64,000 nt of DNA, from positions 87,396-151,395 of the forward strand of contig NZ_BMRV01000016.1 of the NCBI RefSeq assembly GCF_014648815.1, written 5' to 3'. This document shows positions 27,135 through 35,732 of this stretch, in pieces. The position numbers and the translations under genes were made by a program. Numbering within the stretch: the stretch's first letter is position 1; each line of letters opens with the position of its first letter. This stretch comes from Streptomyces flaveolus. Its GTDB lineage: Bacteria > Actinomycetota > Actinomycetes > Streptomycetales > Streptomycetaceae. Below the pieces are notes generated by a model. It was not told the origin of the DNA, did no database searches, and worked only from the letters and a program-made list of their open reading frames with translations.

Positions 27135-27512
27135 TCAGCGCAGCGTGGCGAGGAACTCTCCGCAGGCCCGGGCGCAGGCGCGGCACGCCTCGGCGCTGTC
27201 CTCGGCGCCGGGTTGCTTGTCGAAGACGTGCGCGCCCTCCAGGCACACCTGCATGCACCACTCCAACTGGACGCGTATCGCGGTCTCGTCCACCTGGTTC
27301 TGCTCGGACAGCACACGGCAGGTCGCGTCGCACACCTCCGCGCACATGATGCCCTTGCGCCGTACGAGTTCCTGGTACTCGGTCCCGTCCGGGTCCACCA
27401 GGCTCGCCCGCAGCGCGCACGCTCGCGCGCATTCGGTACAGGCCTGTGCACATGCGAAGCGGTCCTCCAGGAAACGGAACAGTTCCTGCTGGGAAGTCGT
27501 CGTCGATGTCAC
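27135..27512 (-). CDS. Four-helix bundle copper-binding protein (DUF326/Csp-like)
   Basis: A 125-residue, Cys-rich helical protein. Cys appear on helix faces as CxxxCxxCxxxC (helix 1), CxxxCxxxC (helix 2), CxxxC (helix 3) and CxxCxxxC (helix 4), 12 in total. This pattern is that of cytosolic copper storage proteins (Csp3) and the DUF326 family, in which Cys line the inside of a four-helix bundle and bind many Cu(I) ions. There is no signal peptide. The start is GTG (VTSTTTSQQEL); the ribosome binding site is poor (GGCGGCAACC). Its closeness to cytochrome oxidase genes suggests a role in copper supply, but this is inference. Confidence 0.85.
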   Translation of the reverse strand: MTSTTTSQQELFRFLEDRFACAQACTECARACALRASLVDPDGTEYQELVRRKGIMCAEVCDATCRVLSEQNQVDETAIRVQLEWCMQVCLEGAHVFDKQPGAEDSAEACRACARACGEFLATLR

Positions 27513-27654
27513 ACCGCGCGGGTTGCCGCCGTGGTCGGCACCAAACCCGCCGAGGCCCGTGTTCCCAAGGGCTGTGGCCCGTTTTCGCCGGTGCGTCGCC
27601 GGGCACCCGGCGAGGCGCCGCAAGAGGACCCGACGACCCGCGGAGGTGCACGAC

Positions 27655-28059
27655 ATGCCGGGACGACAGGAACTGCCGTCGACCCTGGAACGGTCCCCCG
27701 AGGAAGCCCAGCGCACCTGGATCAAGGCCCACGACTCGGCCGTCGAGGAGTACGGCGAGGGCGAACGCGCCCATCGGGTGGCGTACGGGGCGCTCAAGCA
27801 CATGTACGAGAAGGTCGGCGACCACTGGGAACGCAAGGAGGGCGGCCGCAAGGGCCCCTCCGACCCGCAGTCGGGACGGCCCCGTCAGCAGGGCGGGCGC
27901 AGCGGTGAGGGCGTCGACGAGAAGGCGTCGAAGGAGCACCTCTACGGCGTCGCCAAGCGGCTGGACGTGGCGGGGCGGTCACGGATGTCCAAGGCGGAAC
28001 TGCTCGACGCGATCCGGAAGGCCAACCGTTCGCGGACGCGAGCGGCCCGGTCGGGCTGA
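27655..28059 (+). CDS. ChaB-family protein with Rho N-terminal-like domain
   Basis: A 134-residue soluble protein. The first part (about 1-60) fits ChaB (LPSTLERSPEEAQRTWIKAHDSAVEEYGEGERAHRVAYGALK), a small protein once linked to cation transport in E. coli. The C-terminal part (about 95-130: ASKEHLYGVAKRLDVAGRSRMSKAELLDAIR) is a Rho_N/SAP-like motif. The middle is Gly/Arg/Gln-rich and disordered. Actinobacterial ChaB proteins of this form are conserved but without a proven role. CGGAGG lies 8 bases before the ATG. It is divergent from the copper-protein gene. Confidence 0.82.
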   Translation: MPGRQELPSTLERSPEEAQRTWIKAHDSAVEEYGEGERAHRVAYGALKHMYEKVGDHWERKEGGRKGPSDPQSGRPRQQGGRSGEGVDEKASKEHLYGVAKRLDVAGRSRMSKAELLDAIRKANRSRTRAARSG

Positions 28060-28096
28060 GCTGGTTGGCCGGGGCCGCCGGGGGTACACGCGCTCC

Positions 28097-28456
28097 ATGA
28101 CTAGCGCAACGATGGACATGGCCGCGGGCTCCGGCGCCGCCGGCGTATGGCTGGTGGTGGCGGCCGTCGTGGTGGTGGCGGTACTGATCGGCGCCTTCGT
28201 CTTCGGTAGCCGCATGAAGCGCAAGGAGCCGCCGCCGCCCCTCCCGGAGGAGCAGCCGCACATGCCCGAGGGCGGACCGGTCCGTGAGGTCCGGGAGAAC
28301 CGGGAACCCGAGGAGATGCCGAGGAGCGAGGACCGCACGCTGCCGCACGAGCTCCGGCACCAGGGCAGCCGCACCGCGTCCGGCCAGGACCGGCCGCGCT
28401 GGGACGAGGGCAGCAGCGGTTCGTTCGGCGGCGGCGGCCCGGGCGGCGCGCGCTGA
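28097..28456 (+). CDS. Small single-pass membrane protein (DUF6479-like)
   Basis: A 119-residue protein with one transmembrane helix (about 15-37, VWLVVAAVVVVAVLIGAFVFG) followed by a basic stop (RMKRK) and a Pro/Glu-rich cytoplasmic tail (PPPPLPEEQPHMPEGG). The tail ends in Gly-rich sequence. This layout matches short Streptomyces proteins grouped as DUF6479; the role is unknown. The ATG lies 37 bases after the ChaB-family stop, so the two may form an operon. A strong terminator follows. Confidence 0.68.
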   Translation: MTSATMDMAAGSGAAGVWLVVAAVVVVAVLIGAFVFGSRMKRKEPPPPLPEEQPHMPEGGPVREVRENREPEEMPRSEDRTLPHELRHQGSRTASGQDRPRWDEGSSGSFGGGGPGGAR

Positions 28457-28497
28457 CCCGTCCGGCCTCCCGCTTCGGGGATCCGGCACGGCTCGGA

Positions 28498-28536
28498 GGG
28501 GCACGGGCGCAACCGGCACGGTTGCGCCCGTGCCCC
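28498..28536 (+). terminator. Perfect hairpin before the cytochrome b gene
   Basis: A 17-bp perfect stem (ggggcacgggcgcaacc at 28498-28514, with its complement at 28520-28536) has a 5-base loop. It lies 42 bases after the DUF6479-like gene. Confidence 0.85.
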
Positions 28537-28628
28537 TCGTCGTCGTGAGGGGGAGCGACAACCGTGCGTAACCCGGTGGTGGCACGGAGGTAGTTTCCGG
28601 CACCGGCGCCGGGGAAACCCATGCTGCC

Positions 28629-30239
28629 GTGCTGTCGAAGAGGAGAAGGGCCCGTGCCGGCGCGCGGGCCCGTCACGCGGCGGAGCGCACCGTCGACTGG
28701 GCCGACGGGCGGCTGCCCGTGTCCGAGGGCGGGGGGCTGCTGCGCAAGGCCTTCCCCGAGCACTGGTCGTTCCTGCTGGGCGAGATCGCCCTCTACAGCT
28801 TCGTCGTCCTGCTGCTGAGCGGGGTCTGGCTGACCCTCTTCTTCCATCCGTCGATGACGCAGGTCGTCTACGACGGCTCGTACGAGCCGCTGCTCGGGGT
28901 GAGCATGTCGCAGGCGTACCGCACGACGCTCGACATCAGTTTCGACGTGCGCGGCGGGCTGCTGATCCGCCAGCTGCACCACTGGGCGGCCCTGGTGTTC
29001 CTGTCGGCCATCGGGGTGCATCTGCTGCGGGTCTTCTTCACGGGCGCGTTCCGCCGACCCCGTGAGGTCAACTGGCTGATCGGCGTCACGCTGTTCGTGC
29101 TGGCGCTCGTCGAGGGCTTCGCCGGCTACTCGCTCCCCGACGACCTGCTGTCCGGTACGGGACTGCGCATCGCGCAGGGCATCATGCTGTCCATTCCCGT
29201 CGTGGGGACGTACATCAGCATGTTCGTCTTCGGCGGCGAGTACCCCGGCCACGACTTCATCCCCCGGCTGTACTCGGTGCACATCCTGCTGGTCCCGGGA
29301 CTGCTGCTGGCGCTCGTGACCCTCCACCTCGTGCTGGTCTTCTACCTGAAGCACACCCAGTGGGCGGGCCGGGGCCGCACCGACCGCAACGTCGTCGGCA
29401 AACCGATGTTCCCGCAGTTCGCGGCGAGCTCGACCGGCCTGTTCCTCATGGTGACCGGGGTCCTGACGGTGCTCTCGGCGGTGGCGCAGATCAACCCCAT
29501 CTGGGCGTACGGTCCCTACCGCGCCGACGTCATCTCGACGGGCTCGCAGCCGGACTGGTACGTCGGCTTCCTGGAGGGCTCGCTGCGTCTGATGCCGCCC
29601 TTCGAGACGGCGGTGGCGGGGCACACCGTGATGTGGAACGTGCTGGTCCCGGCGGTGCTGCTGCCGGGAGTCCTCTTCACCGTGCTGTACGCGTACCCGT
29701 TCTTCGAACGGTGGGTGACGGGCGACCACGAGGAGCACCACCTGTGCGACCGGCCCCGCGACAAGCCGGTGCGGACCGGCCTGGGCGTCGCCGCGATCGT
29801 CTTCTACGCGGTGCTGCTGCTCGCCGGCGGCAACGACATCATCGCCCACACGTTCGACGTCTCGCTGAACCTGCTGACGTGGGTGTTCCGGGTCTGTCTG
29901 GTGGTGCTGCCGCCGGTCGCGTTCATGGTGACCAAGCGGGTCTGCCTGGCGATGCAGGAGTCGGAGCGCGAACGGCTGGCCGAGGGCGAGGAGACGGGCG
30001 AGCTGCGGCAGACCCTCGCGGGCGGCTACGCCGAGAGCCGTGAGCCGCTCGGTGCCGAGGAGCGGTACGTGCTGCGGTCGCGCGAGGAGCCCGAGCCGCT
30101 CGCGCGGACCGCGCCCGACGCGGAGGCGCCGCACGTCGGGCGGCTGCGGGCGACGCTCAGCGAGTGGTACTACGGCGACGGGGTCGACGTCGAGGAGCCG
30201 GAACGGGAATCCTCCTCCCCGGGCGAGCTGGGGCGCTGA
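28629..30239 (+). CDS. Cytochrome b subunit (QcrB paralogue)
   Basis: A 536-residue membrane protein of the actinobacterial cytochrome bc1 b-subunit family. Heme-ligand His pairs are expected in RQLHHWAALVFLSAIGVHLLR and YSVHILLVPGLLLALVTLHL. The Qo-site loop reads INPIWAYGPYR and the chain has about eight membrane helices, then a charged tail. The usual partners qcrA (Rieske) and qcrC (cytochrome cc) are not in the window, so this is an extra copy that may work with housekeeping partners or in a modified complex. The GTG start is tentative, with only GGGGAAA upstream. The 3' end overlaps ctaF on the other strand by 70 bases. Confidence 0.85.
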   Translation: MLSKRRRARAGARARHAAERTVDWADGRLPVSEGGGLLRKAFPEHWSFLLGEIALYSFVVLLLSGVWLTLFFHPSMTQVVYDGSYEPLLGVSMSQAYRTTLDISFDVRGGLLIRQLHHWAALVFLSAIGVHLLRVFFTGAFRRPREVNWLIGVTLFVLALVEGFAGYSLPDDLLSGTGLRIAQGIMLSIPVVGTYISMFVFGGEYPGHDFIPRLYSVHILLVPGLLLALVTLHLVLVFYLKHTQWAGRGRTDRNVVGKPMFPQFAASSTGLFLMVTGVLTVLSAVAQINPIWAYGPYRADVISTGSQPDWYVGFLEGSLRLMPPFETAVAGHTVMWNVLVPAVLLPGVLFTVLYAYPFFERWVTGDHEEHHLCDRPRDKPVRTGLGVAAIVFYAVLLLAGGNDIIAHTFDVSLNLLTWVFRVCLVVLPPVAFMVTKRVCLAMQESERERLAEGEETGELRQTLAGGYAESREPLGAEERYVLRSREEPEPLARTAPDAEAPHVGRLRATLSEWYYGDGVDVEEPERESSSPGELGR

Positions 30240-30625
30240 GCGCCCCGGCCGGCGTACTGGAAGACCAGTCCGAAGACGGCGAGGGCGAGCACGCCGAAGC
30301 CGATCAGGGCGAGCCACAGGCCGAAGACGATGCCGAGCGCGAGGACGACGGCGCCCAGCGCGATCGTGATCGGCCAGGGGCTGTGCGGCGGGAAGAAGTC
30401 CAGCGGGCCCGCGGAGTCGGCGACCTCGGCGTCGTCGAGGTCCTGCGCCCGCGGTCCGCGCTTGTGGTGCTGTACACGGAAGAAGAAGGCGACGAGCGAG
30501 GCCATCAGGAAGGCGACGGTCAGGGCGGCGGTGCCGGCCGGCTCGGCCGACCACCAGCCGTAGAGCACGGCGGTGGCGGCGAAGAACAGCGCCACACCGG
30601 TGAACAGACGGGCTTCGGTCCTCAC
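30170..30625 (-). CDS. ctaF: Cytochrome c oxidase subunit IV, actinobacterial type
   Basis: A 151-residue membrane protein with about four hydrophobic helices (LFTGVALFFAATAVLYGWW, TAALTVAFLMASLVAFFF, ITIALGAVVLALGIVFGLWLA, LIGFGVLALAVFGLVFQYAG). This layout is that of CtaF, the fourth subunit of the actinobacterial aa3 oxidase. The GTG start at 30625 overlaps the ctaD stop (GTGA at 30622-30625), which implies translational coupling. The polar C-terminal tail lies antisense to the end of the cytochrome b gene. Confidence 0.82.
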   Translation of the reverse strand: MRTEARLFTGVALFFAATAVLYGWWSAEPAGTAALTVAFLMASLVAFFFRVQHHKRGPRAQDLDDAEVADSAGPLDFFPPHSPWPITIALGAVVLALGIVFGLWLALIGFGVLALAVFGLVFQYAGRGAQRPSSPGEEDSRSGSSTSTPSP

Positions 30626-32298
30626 TGCACGTGCCTCTGGTCGTGTCGGGTGATCTCGGGGTGGTGCAGGTCGAACGCCGGGGACTCGGAGCGCACCCGG
30701 GGCAGCGCCGTGAAGTTGTGGCGCGGGGGCGGGCAGGAGGTGGCCCATTCGAGGGAACGGCCGTAGCCCCAGGGGTCGTCGTGCTCCACCCGGGTGCCGT
30801 ACTGGCGGGTGCGCCAGACGTTGTAGAGGAACGGCAGCGTGGACAGGCCCAGCAGGAAGGCGCCGACGGAGCTGACGGTGTTGAGGGCGGTGAAGCCGTC
30901 CGCGGCCAGGTAGTCGGCGTAGCGGCGCGGCATGCCCTGCTCACCGAGCCAGTGCTGGACGAGGAAGGTGGTCTGGAAGCCGACGAAGAGCGTCCAGAAG
31001 TGGATCTTCCCGAGGCGTTCGTCGAGGAACTTGCCGGTGAACTTGGGCCACCAGAAGTAGAAACCGGCGAACATCGCGAACACCACCGTGCCGAACAGGA
31101 CGTAGTGCAGGTGGGCGACGATGAAGTACGAGTCCGTCAGGTGGAAGTCCAGGGGCGGCGAGGCGATGAGGACCCCGCTCATGCCGCCGAGCAGGAACGT
31201 CACCAGGAAGCCGATCGACCACAGCATGGGTGTCTCGAAGGACAGTGAGCCGCGGATCATCGTGCCGATCCAGTTGAAGAACTTCACGCCCGTGGGCACC
31301 GCGATGAGGAACGACATCACCGAGAAGAACGGCAGCAGCACGGCCCCGGTGGCGAACATGTGGTGGGCCCACACCACCGCGGAGAGCATGGTGATGGCGA
31401 TGGTGGCGCCGATCAGCGTGACGTACCCGAAGATCGGTTTGCGGCTGAACACCGGGATGATCTCGGAGACGATGCCGAAGAACGGCAGTGCGACGATGTA
31501 CACCTCGGGGTGCCCGAAGAACCAGAACAGGTGCTGCCACAGCAGCGCCCCGCCGTTCGCGGCGTCGTAGATGTGCGCGCCGAACTTCCGGTCGGCCTCC
31601 AGCGCGAACAGGGCGGCCGTGAGCACGGGGAAAGCGGGCAGCACCAGGATCGACGTGAAGAGCGCGTTCCAGGTGAAGATCGGCATCCGGAACATGGTCA
31701 TGCCGGGCGCGCGCAGACACACGATGGTGGTGATGAAGTTGACCGCGCTGAGCGTGGTCGACACACCGCTCACCACCAGGCCCATGGTCCACAGGTCGCC
31801 GCCCGGCCCCGGGCTGAAGACGGCGCTGTTCAGCGGTGCGTAGGCGAACCAGCCGAAGGAGGCGGCCCCGCCCGGGGTCAGGAACCCGGACACCACCATC
31901 AGGCCGCCGAACAGGTACATCCAGTAGGACAGCGCGTTGAGCCGGGGGAACGCCATGTCCGGGGCGCCGATCTGGAGCGGCATGACGGCGTTGGTGAACC
32001 CGGCGAACAGCGGGGTCGCGAACAGCAGCATCATGACGGTGCCGTGCACGGTGAAGAGCTGGTTGTACTGCTCGGCGGAGAACAACTGCAGCCCGGGCCG
32101 GGCGAGTTCGGTGCGCATCAGCATGGCCAGCACGCCGCCGAAGAGGAAGAAGCCGAACGACGTGGCCAGGTAGAGATTCCCGATCACCTTGTGATCGGTC
32201 GTCTTCGCCCAGCGCGCCAGCGCCCGCCCGAGGGTACGGCCGGTCCGCTGCCGCGCCGGTGTCCGGCGCGGCGGCTCGGTCTTTGCGTCCACCGCCAT
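30622..32298 (-). CDS. ctaD: Cytochrome c oxidase subunit I (second copy type)
   Basis: A 558-residue heme-copper oxidase catalytic subunit with 12 expected membrane helices. The heme a ligand His is in FTVHGTVMML. The CuB His and the cross-linked Tyr lie in WFFGHPEVYI, the other CuB His in VWAHHMFATG, and the heme a3/a ligands in VAHLHYVLFG. Proton-channel residues of A-type oxidases appear intact, including LTDSYFIVAHLH. Subunits II (ctaC) and III (ctaE) are not adjacent, so it must use those from another locus if active. The ATG is set at MAVDAKTE; an earlier ATG 15 codons upstream is possible. The ctaD-ctaF pair forms one operon. Confidence 0.9.
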   Translation of the reverse strand: MAVDAKTEPPRRTPARQRTGRTLGRALARWAKTTDHKVIGNLYLATSFGFFLFGGVLAMLMRTELARPGLQLFSAEQYNQLFTVHGTVMMLLFATPLFAGFTNAVMPLQIGAPDMAFPRLNALSYWMYLFGGLMVVSGFLTPGGAASFGWFAYAPLNSAVFSPGPGGDLWTMGLVVSGVSTTLSAVNFITTIVCLRAPGMTMFRMPIFTWNALFTSILVLPAFPVLTAALFALEADRKFGAHIYDAANGGALLWQHLFWFFGHPEVYIVALPFFGIVSEIIPVFSRKPIFGYVTLIGATIAITMLSAVVWAHHMFATGAVLLPFFSVMSFLIAVPTGVKFFNWIGTMIRGSLSFETPMLWSIGFLVTFLLGGMSGVLIASPPLDFHLTDSYFIVAHLHYVLFGTVVFAMFAGFYFWWPKFTGKFLDERLGKIHFWTLFVGFQTTFLVQHWLGEQGMPRRYADYLAADGFTALNTVSSVGAFLLGLSTLPFLYNVWRTRQYGTRVEHDDPWGYGRSLEWATSCPPPRHNFTALPRVRSESPAFDLHHPEITRHDQRHVQ

Positions 32299-32355
32299 GC
32301 GGCGGAGGGTACCCAGGGGTCCGGGCGCCGGCCGTACGGCCACGCCGCAGCGGCG

Positions 32356-33519
32356 TCAGGCGTCGTACCCCTGGTCGGCGGGGAACACCTCCTCCGTGTG
32401 TTCGCCCAGCTCAGGTGGTGCGAGCAGGTACTGCGCCGGCGTCGCGCCGAGACGGATCGGGTGGGCCACCTGGCGGGTACCGCCGACGTCCACGACGGCC
32501 TCGACACCGAGCCGTCCGGCGTAGTCGAACGCCTCGTCGAGGGCGTTGACCGGCCCGGCCGGAACTCCGGCGGCGGGCAGGACGCCGGCCCAGTGGTCGG
32601 CGGTGCGGGTGCGCAGCAGGTCCTCGAGGAGCGGGCGGAGTGCGCTCCGGTGGGCGACGCGGTCGGGGTTGGTGCGAAACCGCTCGTCGTCGGCGAGTTC
32701 CGGCCGTCCCAGCAGGGCGGTCAGCGTGGCGAACTGCCGGTCGTTGCCGACGGCGAGGGCGATCGGGCGGTCCGCCGTGGGGAAGGTCTCGTACGGGGCG
32801 ATGCTCGGGTGGGCGTTGCCGAGCCGTCCCGGGACGACGCCGGCGGACACGTAACCGGAGGCCTGGTTGGCCATCGCCGACAGCAGCGAGCCGAGCAGGC
32901 TGACCTCGACGAGCTGTCCCCGGCCGGTCCGCTCCCGGTGGCGCAGCGCGGCCAGGATGCCGACGACCGCGTGCAGTCCGGTGATGACGTCGACGAGGGC
33001 GACACCGGTCTTGAGGGGTTCCCCGCCGGGCTCCCCCGTGACGCTCATCAGCCCGCCCACCGCCTGCACCAGGAGGTCGTAGCCGGGCAGTGCCGCGCCG
33101 GCGCCGGTGCCGAAGCCGGTGACGGAGCAGTAGACGAGCCGGGGGTCGGCGGCGAGGAGTTCCTCGTGTCCGAGCCCGAGTTTCTCCATGGTGCCGGGGC
33201 GGAAGTTCTCCACCACGACGTCCGAGCGGGCGATCAGCGTGCGGGCGCGCTCGCGTCCCTCGTCGGTGGTGAGGTCGAGGGCGACGGACCGCTTGTTGCG
33301 GTTGACGCCCAGGAAGTACGTGGAGGTCCCGGAGGCGTCGGCCGGGGGGCGCCAGGCACGGGTGTCGTCGCCGGTGCCGGGCCGCTCCACCTTGACGACC
33401 TCGGCGCCCAGGTCGGCGAGGAGCATCGTCGCGTACGGTCCGGCCAGCACGCGGGAGAAGTCCGCGATCCGCACGCCCCGCAGCGCTTGCGTGTCGTCGG
33501 TGTGGTGGCTCGTCGGCAT
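32356..33519 (-). CDS. CaiB/BaiF CoA-transferase (family III)
   Basis: A 387-residue cytoplasmic enzyme transferring CoA between carboxylic acids. It begins GVRIADFSRVLAGPYATMLLADLGAEVVKVERPG, the signature of the family. The catalytic Asp that forms the acyl-anhydride is D148 in YDLLVQAVGG. Other motifs include NRNKRSVALDL and RPGTMEKLGLG. Formyl-CoA:oxalate, succinyl-CoA:mesaconate or carnitine-type activities are all in this family, and the substrate is not evident. GAGGAGA precedes the ATG. It lies downstream of the GerMN lipoprotein on the same strand (123 bases). Confidence 0.87.
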   Translation of the reverse strand: MPTSHHTDDTQALRGVRIADFSRVLAGPYATMLLADLGAEVVKVERPGTGDDTRAWRPPADASGTSTYFLGVNRNKRSVALDLTTDEGRERARTLIARSDVVVENFRPGTMEKLGLGHEELLAADPRLVYCSVTGFGTGAGAALPGYDLLVQAVGGLMSVTGEPGGEPLKTGVALVDVITGLHAVVGILAALRHRERTGRGQLVEVSLLGSLLSAMANQASGYVSAGVVPGRLGNAHPSIAPYETFPTADRPIALAVGNDRQFATLTALLGRPELADDERFRTNPDRVAHRSALRPLLEDLLRTRTADHWAGVLPAAGVPAGPVNALDEAFDYAGRLGVEAVVDVGGTRQVAHPIRLGATPAQYLLAPPELGEHTEEVFPADQGYDA

Positions 33520-33642
33520 GTCCGGTCTCCTCGTCGTCTCCGGTTCCCTCACGCCGCACACGGTGCCACCGGGGGGGCGGTCCGCCGGCAGGCGGGGTGG
33601 CGCGGCCGCTTCCTCGCCGGTGCCGCCGGACGGGCCGGGCGG

Positions 33643-34224
33643 TCACCCCGTGGGCACGGCCGCGGTGGGCACGGCGGTCGCCATACCGGGGCAGTCGTCG
33701 CTGGACCGGCCGGCCAGCCGCCCGCCCGGCTGCTCCACGGTCACCTGCGCGCTGCCCAGTTCCGGGTCCTGGAGCAGTCGGGCACCGGCCACCGTGCAGG
33801 CCAGCTGGTCGACGGCCGTGCCGCTCAGTCCGGCGGCGGCCGGCGGGAGTTCGACGGTGACCGTCGCGCCGTCGGTCCGTATGGTGGGCGCGACGCCGGT
33901 CGGCGGCAGTTCGGTGGTCAGTCCCCGCTCCCGTTCCGCGGTGTCCGGGCCCTTGAACAGCATCAGTACCGTGCTGCCGAGTTCCGCCCCGCCGGGCAGC
34001 GTGCGGGAGACGGGGACCAGGGAACCGTCGGAGAGGAAGTACAGCGGGACCGTGGCGGCCGGCAGGGCCCGGGGCTTCTCCGGTGCCCGGGTGGCGCCAG
34101 GCGGTTGGAGGACGCCGGTGGCGGGTTCGCCGGCCTCGACCACGCCGGTCGCGGGGATGTCGCAGGCGGACAGGGCGAGGCCCGCCGTCAGCAGCAGGGC
34201 CGGCAGCGCGCGCCGGACGTTCAT
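33643..34224 (-). CDS. GerMN-domain lipoprotein in a two-component operon
   Basis: A 193-residue lipoprotein. The signal peptide ends in the lipobox LSAC (C21), so it is anchored to the outer face of the membrane. A GerMN domain (about 60-150; VPLYFLSDGSLVPVSR, LLPP-type helices, TVTVELPP) follows. GerMN also occurs in LpqB, the lipoprotein that controls the MtrB kinase. The start codon overlaps the histidine-kinase stop (ATGA, 34221-34224), so the two are translated together, and this protein is likely to sense or modulate the kinase (inference). Confidence 0.82.
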   Translation of the reverse strand: MNVRRALPALLLTAGLALSACDIPATGVVEAGEPATGVLQPPGATRAPEKPRALPAATVPLYFLSDGSLVPVSRTLPGGAELGSTVLMLFKGPDTAERERGLTTELPPTGVAPTIRTDGATVTVELPPAAAGLSGTAVDQLACTVAGARLLQDPELGSAQVTVEQPGGRLAGRSSDDCPGMATAVPTAAVPTG

Positions 34225-35732
34225 GCGCGGTCCTCCTTCGCCGGGCTTCTCGTTCCGTCCGCCGCGCCGTCCTGGCGCAGGGGGAGGACGACCGTGAAGA
34301 CGGCGCCGCCGTCCGGATGGTTGGCCGCCCGGACGGTGCCGCCGTGCAGGCGGACGTTCTCGGTGGTGATGGCCAGTCCGAGCCCGCTGCCCTCGCTGCG
34401 GACCCGGGCGGAGTCCGATTTGTAGAAGCGGTCGAAGACGTGCGGCAGGACGCTGTCGGGGATGCCGTCCCCGCTGTCGCGGACCTCGACGACCGCCTGT
34501 CCGCCCGCTTCGGGGTCGTGACGTGCGTAGAGGCGCAGGTGCACGGGGGGACGGCCGTGGCGGAGGGCGTTCGCGACGAGGTTGGCGACGACGACGTCGA
34601 GGCGGCGCGGGTCGACGCGGCCGCGCAGTGTGCCGGGTTCCGGCAGGCCGGTCTCCACCGTGTCCGTCCAGCCGCGCGTGGCGAGGGTGCGCCGGACGGA
34701 CTCGGCGAGGTCGATGTCGTCCAGGTGGAGGTCGGCCGCGCCGGCGTCGAACCGGGAGATCTCCATGAGGTCGTTCACCAGACCGGCCAGTTTGGTGGTC
34801 TCCTCGCTGATGAGGCGTACGGCCGTCGCGGTGTCGTCGTCCAGCCCGGCGGCGTCCTCGTCCAGCACGTCGGTGACCGCCGTCATCGCCGCGAGCGGGG
34901 TGCGCAGCTCGTGCGAGACGTCGGCGGCGAAGCGCCGGGCACCGGCCTCCATGCGCCGCAGTTCCGCGACCGACCCCTCCAGCGCCTCGGCGGTCTCGTT
35001 GAAGGTGCGGGAGAGATCGGCCAGTTCGTCGGTGCCCTGCACGGCGAGCCGGGTGTCGAGCCGGCCCTCGGCGATGCTGCGGGTCGCCCGGCGCAGTTCC
35101 CGGACCGGCCGCAGCACCCCGCGCGCGGCCAGCAGGGCGAGGACGACGGCCAGGGCGAGGGCGGGCACGGTGGCGCGTTCGATGGCGGTGACCAGGGCGT
35201 CGACGTATCCCTGTTCCTCGTTCTGGGGCACGGTGAGGTAGACCTCGAGCCCGGACGCGGGCTCGGAGACGGGGTACGGGCCGGCGAAGGTGACGGGCAT
35301 GCCGACGACGAGGGAGGAGCGGCCGTCCCTCGTCACCCGCTGGAAGACCGTGGCACGGCGCGAGCGCACCGACTCGCGCATTCCCGGGGACAGCTCGCCG
35401 AACGCGTCACCGGGGGTGGACGTGGCGCTCAGCTCCCGGTAGGCGGCCAGCACCCGCCAGTTCTGGGACCGTCCGCCGCGGGCCACGTCGGCGGCGAACG
35501 ACTCCAGGTCGGTCCGGTCGGGCGGGAACCGGTAGTTGGGCACCAGGGCGTTGACCCGGTCGCGGAAGTCCTCGATCACCGTGTCCTGGCTCTGCTGGAG
35601 GATGCCGGTCCGTGCCTCGCGGAAGGTCAGCGCGCCGGTGGTCACCGTGGCCGCGGCGGCGACGAAGGCGAAGGCCACCACCAGCCGCAGGCGGAGTCCG
35701 CCCAGCGCGCGCAGCAGCTTCACCGCTCTCAT
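34221..35732 (-). CDS. Sensor histidine kinase
   Basis: A 503-residue membrane kinase. A short cytoplasmic N-terminus is followed by membrane helix 1 (about 16-35), an extracellular sensor region (about 40-170), helix 2 (about 190-210), HAMP (about 212-262), and the HisKA domain with H274 in DVSHELRTP. The HATPase_c domain has the N box (NLVANALRHG), DSGDGIPD (G1) and GSGLGL (G2). It overlaps the regulator gene upstream (ATGA 35729-35732) and the GerMN lipoprotein gene downstream. The ligand is unknown. Confidence 0.9.
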   Translation of the reverse strand: MRAVKLLRALGGLRLRLVVAFAFVAAAATVTTGALTFREARTGILQQSQDTVIEDFRDRVNALVPNYRFPPDRTDLESFAADVARGGRSQNWRVLAAYRELSATSTPGDAFGELSPGMRESVRSRRATVFQRVTRDGRSSLVVGMPVTFAGPYPVSEPASGLEVYLTVPQNEEQGYVDALVTAIERATVPALALAVVLALLAARGVLRPVRELRRATRSIAEGRLDTRLAVQGTDELADLSRTFNETAEALEGSVAELRRMEAGARRFAADVSHELRTPLAAMTAVTDVLDEDAAGLDDDTATAVRLISEETTKLAGLVNDLMEISRFDAGAADLHLDDIDLAESVRRTLATRGWTDTVETGLPEPGTLRGRVDPRRLDVVVANLVANALRHGRPPVHLRLYARHDPEAGGQAVVEVRDSGDGIPDSVLPHVFDRFYKSDSARVRSEGSGLGLAITTENVRLHGGTVRAANHPDGGAVFTVVLPLRQDGAADGTRSPAKEDRA

